Shown: positions 37,162-46,168 of the stretch, one piece after another | How the letters are laid out: every line of letters begins with the position of its first letter | Numbering within the stretch: the stretch's first letter is position 1 | Origin: Bacillus yapensis | GTDB taxonomy: Bacteria > Bacillota > Bacilli > Bacillales > Cytobacillaceae | Reading direction: 5' to 3' | Assembly (NCBI RefSeq): GCF_005280205.1 | Contig: NZ_SUND01000002.1 | Span: forward strand, 62,001 to 126,000 | Length of the DNA stretch: 64,000 bases | Made by a program: the position numbers and the translations under genes | Notes under the pieces: generated by a model | Told to the model about the DNA's origin: nothing | Seen by the model: the letters and a program-made list of their open reading frames with translations, nothing else | Database searches by the model: none

Positions 37162-37383
37162 GTGATTAATGTTACTAGATTAAATGGAAAGTCATTTATG
37201 ATTAATGCTATCTATATCGAAACAATTGAGTCTTTTCCCGATACGACGATTACCCTTTCAAACGGGAATAAATATGTCGTGAAGGAATCAGAGGACCAAG
37301 TAGTGCAATTAGTTACGAAATTCTATCAAACTGTTAACCTATTCGGACTTCAACAGTTGGAGGGGGCAGAGCATGAAAAATAA
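37162..37383 (+). CDS. swrD: flagellar protein FlbD/SwrD
   Basis: Small protein that raises flagellar motor torque and is needed for swarming in B. subtilis (SwrD, formerly YlzI). 73 residues. Core VTRLNGKSFMINAIYIETIESFPDTTI-type segment with GNKYVVKES is the FlbD family signature; no membrane segment. GTG start with no close ribosome site, but with a hairpin and distant AAGGGAGGG upstream. It overlaps fliL by 11 bases. Confidence 0.94.
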   Translation: MINVTRLNGKSFMINAIYIETIESFPDTTITLSNGNKYVVKESEDQVVQLVTKFYQTVNLFGLQQLEGAEHEK

Positions 37384-37801
37384 TAAACTTGTTATGATAA
37401 TGTTAATCATCCTAATTGCGATAACCCTTGTAGGTGCTGTTGCAGTTGTCGTTGTGTTAAAGGTTACAGGTGCTGAAAAAGCTGATGGACCAACGATCGA
37501 CGAAGTGATTGAAGCTTCTGTCGATATACCGGAAATCACAACAAACTTAGCTGGAAATGATTTAATTCGAATCTCTTTTAAAATTGAGACAGATAGTAAA
37601 AAAGCTAAGGAAGAATTAGAAAAAAGGGACTTCCAAGTAAAGAACATCATCATTCTTTCATTATCCGAAAAAACAACTGAACAAATTCAGGGCAGTGAAG
37701 GGCAAACTAAACTTGAAACTGAACTGAAGGATAAGATTAATGAATTGATGCAGGAAGGTAAAGTGGAGAAAGTTTATATTACAGGTTCACTCCTCCAATA
37801 A
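37373..37801 (+). CDS. fliL: flagellar basal body-associated protein FliL
   Basis: Single-pass membrane protein near the stators that aids motor function. 142 residues. Membrane segment at about 7-29 (VMIMLIILIAITLVGAVAVV), then a SPFH-like extracellular domain ending VYITGSLLQ. GGAGGGGG site 9 bases before ATG inside the swrD end. Followed 46 bases later by fliM. Confidence 0.95.
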   Translation: MKNNKLVMIMLIILIAITLVGAVAVVVVLKVTGAEKADGPTIDEVIEASVDIPEITTNLAGNDLIRISFKIETDSKKAKEELEKRDFQVKNIIILSLSEKTTEQIQGSEGQTKLETELKDKINELMQEGKVEKVYITGSLLQ

Positions 37802-37847
37802 TGTTACACAAACCAAAATGATTTATAAGTACTGGAGGTGAGGATTC

Positions 37848-38846
37848 ATGTCTGGAGAAGTATTATCGCAAAGTGAAATTGATGCCTTGCTATCTGCGAT
37901 CTCCACAGGAGAAATGGATGCAGATGAGCTCAAGAAAGAAACAGTTGAGAAAAAGGTCAAGGTATACGATTTTAAGAGAGCGTTAAGATTCTCAAAGGAT
38001 CAAATCCGGAGCTTAACAAGAATACATGAAAATTTTGCCCGCTTACTGACGACATTTTTTTCAGCACAATTAAGAACATATGTGCAAATTTCCGTTGCAT
38101 CTGCTGACCAAATTCCATATGAGGAATTTATCCGTTCGATTCCGAAAATGACGATATTAAATGTTTATGATGTACCTCCGTTGGATGGAAGAATTCTAAT
38201 GGAAGTTAATCCGAATATTGCGTACGCGATGATGGATCGAATGATGGGTGGAAAAGGGTCTAGCATTAACAAGGTAGAGAACCTAACGGAAATCGAAACG
38301 AAAATCATGGCGAGCACGTTTGAACGCTCCTTTGAAAATTTACGGGAGGCTTGGGCAAGCGTAGCAGACATTGATCCAATGCTAGCTGATTTCGAAGTGA
38401 ATCCTCAGTTTTTACAAATGGTTTCACCGAATGAGACAGTGGTGGTCATTTCACTTAATACAACAATTGGGGAGACTTCAGGGATGATAAATATTTGTAT
38501 CCCGCATGTCGTTTTAGAACCAATAATTCCAAAGCTTTCCGTTCATTATTGGATGCAAACAGATAAGAAGGAAAGAGAACCTTTGGAAATTGCTGCATTG
38601 GAAAAGCGTCTTAAACAAGCCGATATTCCAATTGCTGTTGAATTAGGTGGTTCTGAGATCTCCATTCAAGATTTCCTAATGCTTGATGTTGGTGATGTCA
38701 TTGAACTCAATCAACAAATCGAACAGCCATTAACAATAAAAGTTGGCGATATTCCTAAGTTTGTAGGACAGCCAGGAAAATTAAACAAAAAAGTCGCTGT
38801 ACAAGTACTTGATACATTGAAGGGGGGAGACGACGATGGTGAGTAG
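37848..38846 (+). CDS. fliM: flagellar motor switch protein FliM
   Basis: C-ring protein that binds CheY-P (in B. subtilis CheY-P favours smooth swimming). 332 residues. The N-terminal CheY-binding segment LSQSEIDALL is at residues 5-14, the middle CheC-like domain follows (GRILMEVNPNIAYAMMDRMMGGKG), and the C-terminal SpoA domain is GDVIELNQQIEQPLTIKVGD. GGAGGTGAGG site. Its end overlaps fliY by 11 bases. Confidence 0.97.
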   Translation: MSGEVLSQSEIDALLSAISTGEMDADELKKETVEKKVKVYDFKRALRFSKDQIRSLTRIHENFARLLTTFFSAQLRTYVQISVASADQIPYEEFIRSIPKMTILNVYDVPPLDGRILMEVNPNIAYAMMDRMMGGKGSSINKVENLTEIETKIMASTFERSFENLREAWASVADIDPMLADFEVNPQFLQMVSPNETVVVISLNTTIGETSGMINICIPHVVLEPIIPKLSVHYWMQTDKKEREPLEIAALEKRLKQADIPIAVELGGSEISIQDFLMLDVGDVIELNQQIEQPLTIKVGDIPKFVGQPGKLNKKVAVQVLDTLKGGDDDGE

Positions 38847-40086
38847 TGATATGCTCTCTCAAGATGAAATCGATGCTCTACTAAGAGGCACAGATGATAG
38901 TGAAATAGAGACGAATGAAGCAGAAGATATCAATGTAGAAGATTACCTCTCGTCAATGGAACAGGACGCTCTTGGGGAGATTGGAAATATCTCATTTGGA
39001 AGCTCTGCAACAGCTCTTTCTACTTTACTTAACCAAAAAGTCGATATTACAACACCAACGGTTTCTGTCATACCGAAACAAAGTTTAAAGGATGAATTCC
39101 CACATCCATATGTGGCCATCCAGGTTAAATACACTGAAGGCTTTTCCGGCACGAACTTGCTTGTGATTATGCAAGAGGATGCAGCCATTATTGCTGACTT
39201 AATGTTAGGTGGCGATGGTTTAAACCCGGCTGAGTTAATGGGAGAAATCCAATTAAGTGCAGTCCAAGAGGCAATGAATCAGATGATGGGCTCATCAGCC
39301 ACGTCCATGTCTACAATTTTTAGTAAAAAGGTTGATATCTCTCCGCCAACAATTGATGTGTTAGATGTTGTCCACGGAGCAGGAACTGAAAAAATTCCAA
39401 ACGAAGACATGCTTGTCAAGGTCTCATTCAGACTTAAGGTTGGAAGTTTAATTGATTCTAACATCATGCAGCTTGTTCCTTTAGATTTTGCTAAGGATTT
39501 AGTGGCCGAGTTATTAGACCCTAAGGATTCAGCGCAAGCGATGGATTCAATGGTTGCAGAACCAAGTCCACAGCCACAAGCACAGGCAGCACCTATAAAT
39601 CAGGCAGCGCCTACAAATCAAGCACCTATGGGAGTACAACAACCAACAATGCCGCAATATGATGCACCAGTTAACCAAGGAAATTGGCAGCAAAATTCAC
39701 AAGCACCTGGTTACCAAGTGCCTGGACCGCAGCATTTTGGTTCCCAATTTACACAAGGGGCACAACCAAATGTTCAACCAGCTGTTTTCTCTAGCTTTGA
39801 ACAGTACCCGCTACAGGAATCAGAATCTAAAAATCTGAATATGTTGCTTGATATTCCACTTCAAGTAACTGTAGAGCTCGGACGAACAAAAAGATCAGTT
39901 AAGGAAATCCTTGAGCTTTCACCTGGTTCTATTATTGAACTAGATAAATTAGCAGGTGAACCGGTGGATATTCTAGTAAATAACCGTCTGATTGCTAAGG
40001 GAGAAGTTGTAGTTATTGACGAGAACTTTGGCGTTCGTGTAACGGACATCATTAGTCAAAGTGACCGACTAAATAAACTTAGATAA
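38836..40086 (+). CDS. fliY: flagellar motor switch phosphatase FliY
   Basis: C-ring component and CheY-P phosphatase of Gram-positive bacteria. 416 residues. N-terminal CheY-binding motif MLSQDEIDALL at 6-16, then a CheC-type domain with E-x2-N motifs (ALGEIGNISFGSSATAL and AVQEAMNQMMG), a Pro/Gln-rich linker at about 235-325 and a C-terminal SpoA/FliN domain (IPLQVTVELGRTKRSVKEIL). GGGGGGAGA site before ATG within fliM. Confidence 0.97.
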   Translation: MVSSDMLSQDEIDALLRGTDDSEIETNEAEDINVEDYLSSMEQDALGEIGNISFGSSATALSTLLNQKVDITTPTVSVIPKQSLKDEFPHPYVAIQVKYTEGFSGTNLLVIMQEDAAIIADLMLGGDGLNPAELMGEIQLSAVQEAMNQMMGSSATSMSTIFSKKVDISPPTIDVLDVVHGAGTEKIPNEDMLVKVSFRLKVGSLIDSNIMQLVPLDFAKDLVAELLDPKDSAQAMDSMVAEPSPQPQAQAAPINQAAPTNQAPMGVQQPTMPQYDAPVNQGNWQQNSQAPGYQVPGPQHFGSQFTQGAQPNVQPAVFSSFEQYPLQESESKNLNMLLDIPLQVTVELGRTKRSVKEILELSPGSIIELDKLAGEPVDILVNNRLIAKGEVVVIDENFGVRVTDIISQSDRLNKLR

Positions 40087-40106
40087 ATATTGGGGGAAGA
40101 CTATTA

Positions 40107-40469
40107 ATGGCGCACAAAATTTTAATCGTAGATGATGCTGCATTCATGCGTATGATGATTAAGGACATTTTAACGAAAAATGGTTTTGAGGTTGTTGGCG
40201 AAGCAGCTGATGGAGCTCAAGCAGTAGAAAAATATCAAGAAACCAACCCAGACCTCGTGACAATGGACATCACGATGCCAGAAATGGACGGAATTACTGC
40301 ATTAAAAGAGATTAAGAAAATTAATCCAAATGCAAAGGTTATTATGTGTTCAGCTATGGGACAGCAAGCAATGGTTATTGATGCTATCCAAGCAGGAGCA
40401 AAAGACTTTATCGTAAAACCATTCCAAGCTGACCGTGTTATTGAAGCTATTTCAAAAACATTAGGATAA
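40107..40469 (+). CDS. cheY: chemotaxis response regulator CheY
   Basis: Single receiver domain, phosphorylated by CheA and read by FliM/FliY. 120 residues. Asp9-Asp10 acidic pocket, phospho-acceptor Asp54 (TMDITMPEMDG), and Lys104 in FIVKPF are all present. Starts 20 bases after fliY with GGGGGAAG. A small GC hairpin lies behind it. Confidence 0.98.
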   Translation: MAHKILIVDDAAFMRMMIKDILTKNGFEVVGEAADGAQAVEKYQETNPDLVTMDITMPEMDGITALKEIKKINPNAKVIMCSAMGQQAMVIDAIQAGAKDFIVKPFQADRVIEAISKTLG

Positions 40470-40478
40470 CATTATGAT

Positions 40479-40495
40479 GGCGGCTTTTAGCCGCC
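40479..40495 (+). repeat. GC hairpin between cheY and fliO
   Basis: GGCGGC, 5-nt loop, GCCGCC: perfect 6-bp stem starting 9 bases after the cheY stop. Only a weak T-rich tract follows, so it may be a partial terminator or an RNA-stability element. Confidence 0.45.
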
Positions 40496-40550
40496 TAATC
40501 CTTCTTATAAGCGTTACATGAAAAAATTCTTAAGTTAGAGGTGTACCCAG

Positions 40551-41225
40551 TTGCAAAAGATACATAAAATCATCACGGTGATGCTACTCTTATTCGTTGT
40601 ACTGTTAAGCACAGATATAAAAGTCTATGCAGAACCAGAGGATAGCGTAAAGGAGTTGTTTGAAAAGCCAAAAGATGAAAACACTGAGACAAAACAAACT
40701 CCTGAAAAAGAAGCAGAAGATATCACTGTTCAGGAAAACACAACCGTAGGGATAACTGCCTGGGATATCATAAAGATGATTTTTGCAACGATCTTTGTGA
40801 TTGCACTTCTTTACTTTTTACTGAAGTATATCAATAAAAAAAGCCATGGCTATAAAGATTCTCAATTGATTCAAAATATCGGGGGAGCTCCTCTTGGTGC
40901 AAACCGCTCTGTACAAATGATTAAGGTTGGGGAACGAGTTCTTGTGGTCGGTGTAGGAGAAAATATTCAGCTGTTAAAAGAGATTGAAGACGAAGCAGAA
41001 GTTCGTCAAATCATCGAAGATTATAACAACAAAATGGAGCAGCTAATAAGCCCAAGCGATATTGTGACAAAGGTTCTTCAAAGAACAAAAACTCTAAATG
41101 TATTTGAAAAGGAAAAAGAAAATACTTCATTTTCTTCTGTCCTGAAATCACAATTAGATAAAATTTCGAAGGATCGAAAGAAGTTATATGATGAAATGGA
41201 GAAGAAAGGGTCAGACGAAAGATGA
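40551..41225 (+). CDS. fliO: flagellar biosynthesis protein FliO (FliZ)
   Basis: Assists assembly of the FliPQR gate. 224 residues. A cleavable-looking signal peptide (residues 1-27, ending VYAEP), an acidic linker, one membrane segment at about 70-90 (IIKMIFATIFVIALLYFLL) and a cytoplasmic FliO domain with RSVQMIKVGERVLVVGVG. TTG start after AGAGGTG. Its end overlaps fliP by 4 bases. Confidence 0.93.
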   Translation: MQKIHKIITVMLLLFVVLLSTDIKVYAEPEDSVKELFEKPKDENTETKQTPEKEAEDITVQENTTVGITAWDIIKMIFATIFVIALLYFLLKYINKKSHGYKDSQLIQNIGGAPLGANRSVQMIKVGERVLVVGVGENIQLLKEIEDEAEVRQIIEDYNNKMEQLISPSDIVTKVLQRTKTLNVFEKEKENTSFSSVLKSQLDKISKDRKKLYDEMEKKGSDER

Positions 41226-41887
41226 ATGAGTTTATGGAGTTTTTTAACACAAGCGACCCCACTAATGTATCAACATCTGTGAAGCTAATGTTGCTTCTAA
41301 CCGTAATGTCCTTAGCTCCAAGCATCTTGGTTTTAATGACTTCTTTTACTAGAATTGTTATCGTTCTTTCCTTTGTCAGAACGGCGCTTGCCACACAGCA
41401 AATGCCACCTAACCAAGTAATCATTGGCTTATCGTTATTCTTAACTTTTTTCATTATGGCTCCTACATTTCAGGAGGTTAATAAGGAAGCTTTAACACCT
41501 TTGTTTAATGAAGAGATTTCGCTGGATGAAGCGTATGAGCGGGCAGCGATGCCACTTAAGGAATTTATGAGTGCAAATACGAGACAGAAGGATCTAGCTT
41601 TATTTTTAGAATATACAAAGGCAGATCGTCCTGAGTCCATTGAGGACATTCCGTTAACGACATTGGTTCCGGCCTTTGCCATCAGTGAAATTAAAACGGC
41701 GTTTCAGATTGGATTCATGATATTTATCCCGTTTCTCGTCATTGATATGGTAGTAGCTAGTATCCTCATGTCGATGGGGATGATGATGCTACCGCCCGTT
41801 ATGATTTCATTGCCATTTAAAATTTTGCTCTTTGTCCTCGTAGACGGATGGTATTTAGTTGTGAAATCCCTATTAGATAGCTTTTAA
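41222..41887 (+). CDS. fliP: flagellar export gate protein FliP
   Basis: Core pore subunit of the export gate. 221 residues. Membrane segments near 18-45, 50-75, 150-180 and 185-210. Signature segments SFTRIVIVLSFVRTALATQQ and LIPFLVIDMVVASILMSMGM-type are present. Lacks the long N-terminal signal peptide of enterobacterial FliP, as in other Bacillus. Coupled to fliO and followed closely by fliQ. Confidence 0.97.
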   Translation: MNEFMEFFNTSDPTNVSTSVKLMLLLTVMSLAPSILVLMTSFTRIVIVLSFVRTALATQQMPPNQVIIGLSLFLTFFIMAPTFQEVNKEALTPLFNEEISLDEAYERAAMPLKEFMSANTRQKDLALFLEYTKADRPESIEDIPLTTLVPAFAISEIKTAFQIGFMIFIPFLVIDMVVASILMSMGMMMLPPVMISLPFKILLFVLVDGWYLVVKSLLDSF

Positions 41888-41901
41888 GCAGGTGAAAATG
41901 T

Positions 41902-42171
41902 ATGACTCCAGAAAGTGTAATCTCAATCGCAGAGCAGGGGATATGGGTGGTACTAATGGTCAGCGGCCCATTGTTGGTTCTAGCATTAGTAGTCGGATTG
42001 ATTATTAGTATTTTTCAGGCGACCACTCAAATACAAGAGCAGACGCTGGCGTTTGTTCCAAAAATTGTTGCTGTTTTATTAGGAATTGTCTTCTTTGGAA
42101 AGTGGATGCTGAGTCATATGCTTTCATATGCCAATGATATTTTCTCTAATTTAACAAGGTTTGTGGGATGA
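41902..42171 (+). CDS. fliQ: flagellar export gate protein FliQ
   Basis: Small two-helix subunit of the FliPQR gate. 89 residues, membrane segments about 17-40 and 50-73, with the ISIFQATTQIQEQTLAFVPK cytoplasmic loop typical of the family between them. AGGTGAAA site before ATG. Confidence 0.97.
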   Translation: MTPESVISIAEQGIWVVLMVSGPLLVLALVVGLIISIFQATTQIQEQTLAFVPKIVAVLLGIVFFGKWMLSHMLSYANDIFSNLTRFVG

Positions 42172-42175
42172 ATAT

Positions 42176-42952
42176 ATGCTAGATATGCTTCCAGAGTTTC
42201 CTGCGTTCTTATTAATTTTTGTTCGAGTAACATCCTTTTTCTTGATGATGCCAATTTTTTCGTATCGAACGATTCCGGCAACACATAAGCTAGGATTTGG
42301 TTTTTTTCTTGCCTGGATTATGTTCTATACGATTGATGCACCGGTACTTGAAATAAACGGTGCATACTTTTTATTGATTATGAAAGAAGCACTTGTCGGC
42401 CTATTAGTCGGTTTTATTGCTTACTTAATTCTTTCAGCTATTCAAATTGCTGGGGGATTCATTGATTTTCAGATGGGCTTCGCGATTGCAAACGTAATAG
42501 ACCCACAAACGGGTGCTCAAAGTCCATTAACGGGTCAATACTTTTATATGATTAGTTTACTTTTCTTACTTAGTGTGAATGGTCATCATCTACTCTTAGA
42601 TGGTGTTTATCATAGCTATGAATTTATACCGATCGATCAACCGTGGATTTCTTTTGGTGATGAAGCAATTGTAACGTTCGTGTTAAAAGCTTTTAGTTAT
42701 ATGTTCATGATTGCCTTGCAAATGTCTATTCCGGTTGTTGGAAGTTTGTTTTTAGTCGATGTTGCCTTAGGAATTGTAGCTCGTACAGTACCTCAGCTAA
42801 ACGTATTCGTTGTTGGGCTACCAATAAAAATCGGCGTAAGCTTCATCATCATTATTGCAGTTATGGGTGTAATGATGGGAGTTGTCTCACAGCTATTTGA
42901 ACAAATGCTGGTGACAATGAGAGGCCTTATGGATCTAATTGGAGGTTCATAA
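42176..42952 (+). CDS. fliR: flagellar export gate protein FliR
   Basis: Third gate subunit, fused functionally to FlhB. 258 residues from ATG 42176, with six predicted membrane segments and the family segments GFIDFQMGFAIANVIDP and MSIPVVGSLFLVDVALGI. A TTG at 42161 in frame is possible but less likely because the ATG has GGGA 7 bases upstream and gives a usual N-terminus. It abuts flhB with no gap. Confidence 0.95.
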   Translation: MLDMLPEFPAFLLIFVRVTSFFLMMPIFSYRTIPATHKLGFGFFLAWIMFYTIDAPVLEINGAYFLLIMKEALVGLLVGFIAYLILSAIQIAGGFIDFQMGFAIANVIDPQTGAQSPLTGQYFYMISLLFLLSVNGHHLLLDGVYHSYEFIPIDQPWISFGDEAIVTFVLKAFSYMFMIALQMSIPVVGSLFLVDVALGIVARTVPQLNVFVVGLPIKIGVSFIIIIAVMGVMMGVVSQLFEQMLVTMRGLMDLIGGS

Positions 42953-44035
42953 ATGGATTTCGTAAGATTAAATTTACAATTTTTTGCTGGAGAGAAAACG
43001 GAAAAGGCAACGCCAAAAAAACGTCAAGATAGTCGAAAAAAAGGTCAGGTTGCCAAAAGTCAGGATATCAATACAGCGATCGTATTGCTTGCTGTATTTC
43101 TCGTACTGATGTTTGCCGGTAAGTACTTTTATACTTCCTTATTAAATATATTCCGTCATTCTTATCAGGAATATATCGGCATGGATCTGACAGAAAAAAA
43201 TGTCCAAATGATTTTTCTCGATGTTATAGAAGAATTGGTCTTTGTTCTAGCCCCAATCATGGTAGTTGCCATGCTTGCCGGTGTGGTAGCTAACTATATG
43301 CAATTTGGTTTCTTATTTTCAACAGAGTCAATTCAACCTAAGTTGGAAAAATTAGACCCAATTAAAGGGTTTAAAAGAATTTTTTCAATGCGGGCGATCG
43401 TCGAGTTATTAAAATCGATATTAAAAATTGTTTTAGTTAGTGTAGCAACGTTTTCGGTGCTTTGGATGCGGAAGGAAGAAATCCTAATTCTTGCGCAAAA
43501 GTCCGTTGGTGCAAGTCTTGCTACAATAGCTAATTTAACAGTGCAAATGGGATTAATCGCTTGTGTTCTTCTTATTTTCTTGGCAGTACTCGATTATTTA
43601 TATCAGAAATATGATTTTGAAAAAAATATTCGAATGTCAAAACAGGATATAAAAGATGAGCATAAGAACATTGAAGGAGACCCGTTGATCAAATCTAAGA
43701 TTAAACAACGTCAAAGGGAAATGGCGATGCGGCGGATGATGCAAGAAATTCCAAATGCCGATGTCGTCATTACAAATCCAACCCATTATGCCATTGCCCT
43801 AAAGTACGATGAGAATAAACGAGATGCCCCTTTTGTCGTAGCAAAGGGTGTCGATTTTATGGCTCAGAAAATAAAACTTATCGCTAAAGAAAATGATGTC
43901 ATAATGGTGGAAAATCGACCTTTAGCTCGTGCCTTATATAGCCAGGCCGAAATTGGGGATGTCATCCCTGAGGAATTTTTCAAAGCGGTAGCAGAAATTT
44001 TAGCGTATGTCTATCGAACGAAAAACAAAATCTAG
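42953..44035 (+). CDS. flhB: flagellar export switch protein FlhB
   Basis: Controls the export change from rod/hook to filament substrates. 360 residues. N-terminal basic stretch (EKTEKATPKKRQDSRKKGQV), four membrane segments between about 40 and 215, then the cytoplasmic domain with autocleavage motif NPTH at 275-278 and the C-terminal IPEEFFKAVAEILAYVYRTK. Compare the separate ylqH product, which keeps this C-domain but not NPTH. GGAGG site inside the end of fliR. Confidence 0.98.
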   Translation: MDFVRLNLQFFAGEKTEKATPKKRQDSRKKGQVAKSQDINTAIVLLAVFLVLMFAGKYFYTSLLNIFRHSYQEYIGMDLTEKNVQMIFLDVIEELVFVLAPIMVVAMLAGVVANYMQFGFLFSTESIQPKLEKLDPIKGFKRIFSMRAIVELLKSILKIVLVSVATFSVLWMRKEEILILAQKSVGASLATIANLTVQMGLIACVLLIFLAVLDYLYQKYDFEKNIRMSKQDIKDEHKNIEGDPLIKSKIKQRQREMAMRRMMQEIPNADVVITNPTHYAIALKYDENKRDAPFVVAKGVDFMAQKIKLIAKENDVIMVENRPLARALYSQAEIGDVIPEEFFKAVAEILAYVYRTKNKI

Positions 44036-44055
44036 ACTACCACAAGTAATTATTT

Positions 44056-44078
44056 ACCGGATTCTTAAAAAGACCGGT
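44056..44078 (+). repeat. small hairpin before flhA
   Basis: ACCGG / CCGGT closed over an inner TCTT / AAGA pair; followed by TAGTTTT. Lies in the 93-base flhB-flhA gap. Weak terminator or none. Confidence 0.35.
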
Positions 44079-44128
44079 TAGTTTTAGGGATTGTGTCGTA
44101 AAGATGCAATCTTGATAGGGGGAACACC

Positions 44129-46168
44129 ATGAAAGCAAAAGATCTTTCTGTATTGCTTGCAGTTATTTTAATAGTGGCTATGCTTATTATCCCATTGCCA
44201 ACATGGTTATTGAGCTTGCTGATTATTGTCAATATCGCAATAGCATTACTGATTCTTTTAATATCAATGAATATCAATGAACCACTACAATTTTCAGTCT
44301 TTCCCTCGCTTCTTTTATTAGTAACGTTATTTCGATTAGGGCTGAATGTATCGACTACTCGAGCGATTCTTTCAACAGGTGAGGGTGGAGGAGTAGTAGA
44401 AACCTTTGGATCCTTTGTTATTGGTGGAAACATCGTTGTTGGACTAGTTGTTTTCTTTATCTTGGTTATCATAAATTTCATCGTTATTACTAAAGGTTCA
44501 GAACGTGTTTCTGAAGTAGCAGCACGTTTTACGTTAGATGCTATGCCTGGGAAACAAATGAGTATTGATGCAGACTTAAATGCCGGCATGATCTCAGAGC
44601 AGGAAGCTCGAAAACGACGAGAAAAGGTTAGTAGTGAAGCTGATTTCTATGGTTCTATGGATGGTGCCAGTAAATTTGTTAAAGGTGACGCTATTGCTGG
44701 GATCATTATCACACTTATAAACCTTGTCTTCGGGATCGTCATTGGTGCTGTACAGCTCGGACTCCCACTAGCAGAAGCTGCAACAAGATTTTCTTTGTTA
44801 ACAGTCGGCGATGGACTAGTGAGTCAAATCCCGGCCTTATTAATCTCTACTGCTACAGGTATTGTTGTAACAAGAGCCGGTGCATCAGATGGAAGCTTGT
44901 CTCATGATATTTCGAAGCAGCTTCTTGCACAGCCGAAGATGATGTATGTTACTGGTGGAACAATCATCGTACTAGGTTTATTAACACCAATTGGAATTGT
45001 TATTACATTACCGGTTGGCGGTTTACTCATTTTTGCTGGTTATCGAATGTCTAGGACACCAATTGAAGAAAAGGAACCACTTGAAGATCTGGACGAACAA
45101 GTTCAGGCAGATGAAATGAAAAGTCCGGAAAGTGTCGTTAGTCTTCTCAATGTCGATCCAATTGAGTTTGAATTTGGCTATGGGTTAATTCCATTAGCAG
45201 ACTCGAATCAGGGCGGGGATTTATTAGACAGAATTGTCATGATTCGAAGACAGCTTGCGATTGAACTTGGATTGGTCATTCCAGTTGTGCGAATTCGCGA
45301 CAATATTCAGCTTCAACCGAACGAATATCGTCTTAAAATCAAAGGGAATGAAATGGCTCGGGGAGAGTTACTTCTTGATCATTATCTCGCTATGAGCCCT
45401 GGAGTTGAAGATGATTCGATTGAAGGAATCGATACGGTTGAGCCGTCATTCGGCTTGCCAGCTAAGTGGATTACCGAAGGCATGAAAGAACAGGCTGAAA
45501 TATTTGGCTATACGGTTGTCGATCCACCTTCCGTTGTATCTACTCACATCACAGAGGTCATAAAAGCGAATGCTCATGAGCTTCTAGGTCGACAAGAAAC
45601 AAAGCAGCTCATTGACCATGTGAAAGAAAGTTATCCAATTTTAGTTGAGGAAGTTACGCCAAACCCACTCTCTGTAGGAGAAGTACAAAAGGTACTTGGC
45701 AAACTTTTACGCGAAAATGTTTCAATACGTAATCTACCAATTATTTTTGAGACCTTGGCTGATTTTGGCAAAGTCACTTCTGATACTGATCTTTTAACAG
45801 AATATACCCGTCAGGCATTAGCGCGTCAGATTACAAATCAATATAGTACAAATGGACAAACTTTAAAGGTTGTCACAGTCTCCGGTAAAGTGGAGAAAAT
45901 CATTGCTGATGGTGTACAAACAACGGAGCACGGAAACTATCTTTCCATCGATCCAAGTGTTTCACAAACCATTCTTGAATCGATTGCGAATCAAGTTGAG
46001 CAACTTTCTTTAATGGAACAAACACCGATTGTTTTATGCTCACCGGCTGTAAGAATGTATATTCGTCAATTAACAGAGCGTTATTTTCCACAAATTCCGA
46101 TTTTGTCTTATAACGAGCTAGAGGCCAATGTTGAAGTACAAAGCGTAGGGGTGGTGAATATAGATTGA
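44129..46168 (+). CDS. flhA: flagellar export protein FlhA
   Basis: Main export-gate subunit, probably the proton channel, whose cytoplasmic ring binds chaperone-substrate pairs. 679 residues. About eight membrane segments in the first 310 residues, with the FHIPEP signature segment LVTLFRLGLNVSTTRAILS, then a linker and the four-subdomain C-terminal region starting about 350. AGGGGG site before ATG. Overlaps flhF by 4 bases. Confidence 0.98.
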   Translation: MKAKDLSVLLAVILIVAMLIIPLPTWLLSLLIIVNIAIALLILLISMNINEPLQFSVFPSLLLLVTLFRLGLNVSTTRAILSTGEGGGVVETFGSFVIGGNIVVGLVVFFILVIINFIVITKGSERVSEVAARFTLDAMPGKQMSIDADLNAGMISEQEARKRREKVSSEADFYGSMDGASKFVKGDAIAGIIITLINLVFGIVIGAVQLGLPLAEAATRFSLLTVGDGLVSQIPALLISTATGIVVTRAGASDGSLSHDISKQLLAQPKMMYVTGGTIIVLGLLTPIGIVITLPVGGLLIFAGYRMSRTPIEEKEPLEDLDEQVQADEMKSPESVVSLLNVDPIEFEFGYGLIPLADSNQGGDLLDRIVMIRRQLAIELGLVIPVVRIRDNIQLQPNEYRLKIKGNEMARGELLLDHYLAMSPGVEDDSIEGIDTVEPSFGLPAKWITEGMKEQAEIFGYTVVDPPSVVSTHITEVIKANAHELLGRQETKQLIDHVKESYPILVEEVTPNPLSVGEVQKVLGKLLRENVSIRNLPIIFETLADFGKVTSDTDLLTEYTRQALARQITNQYSTNGQTLKVVTVSGKVEKIIADGVQTTEHGNYLSIDPSVSQTILESIANQVEQLSLMEQTPIVLCSPAVRMYIRQLTERYFPQIPILSYNELEANVEVQSVGVVNID

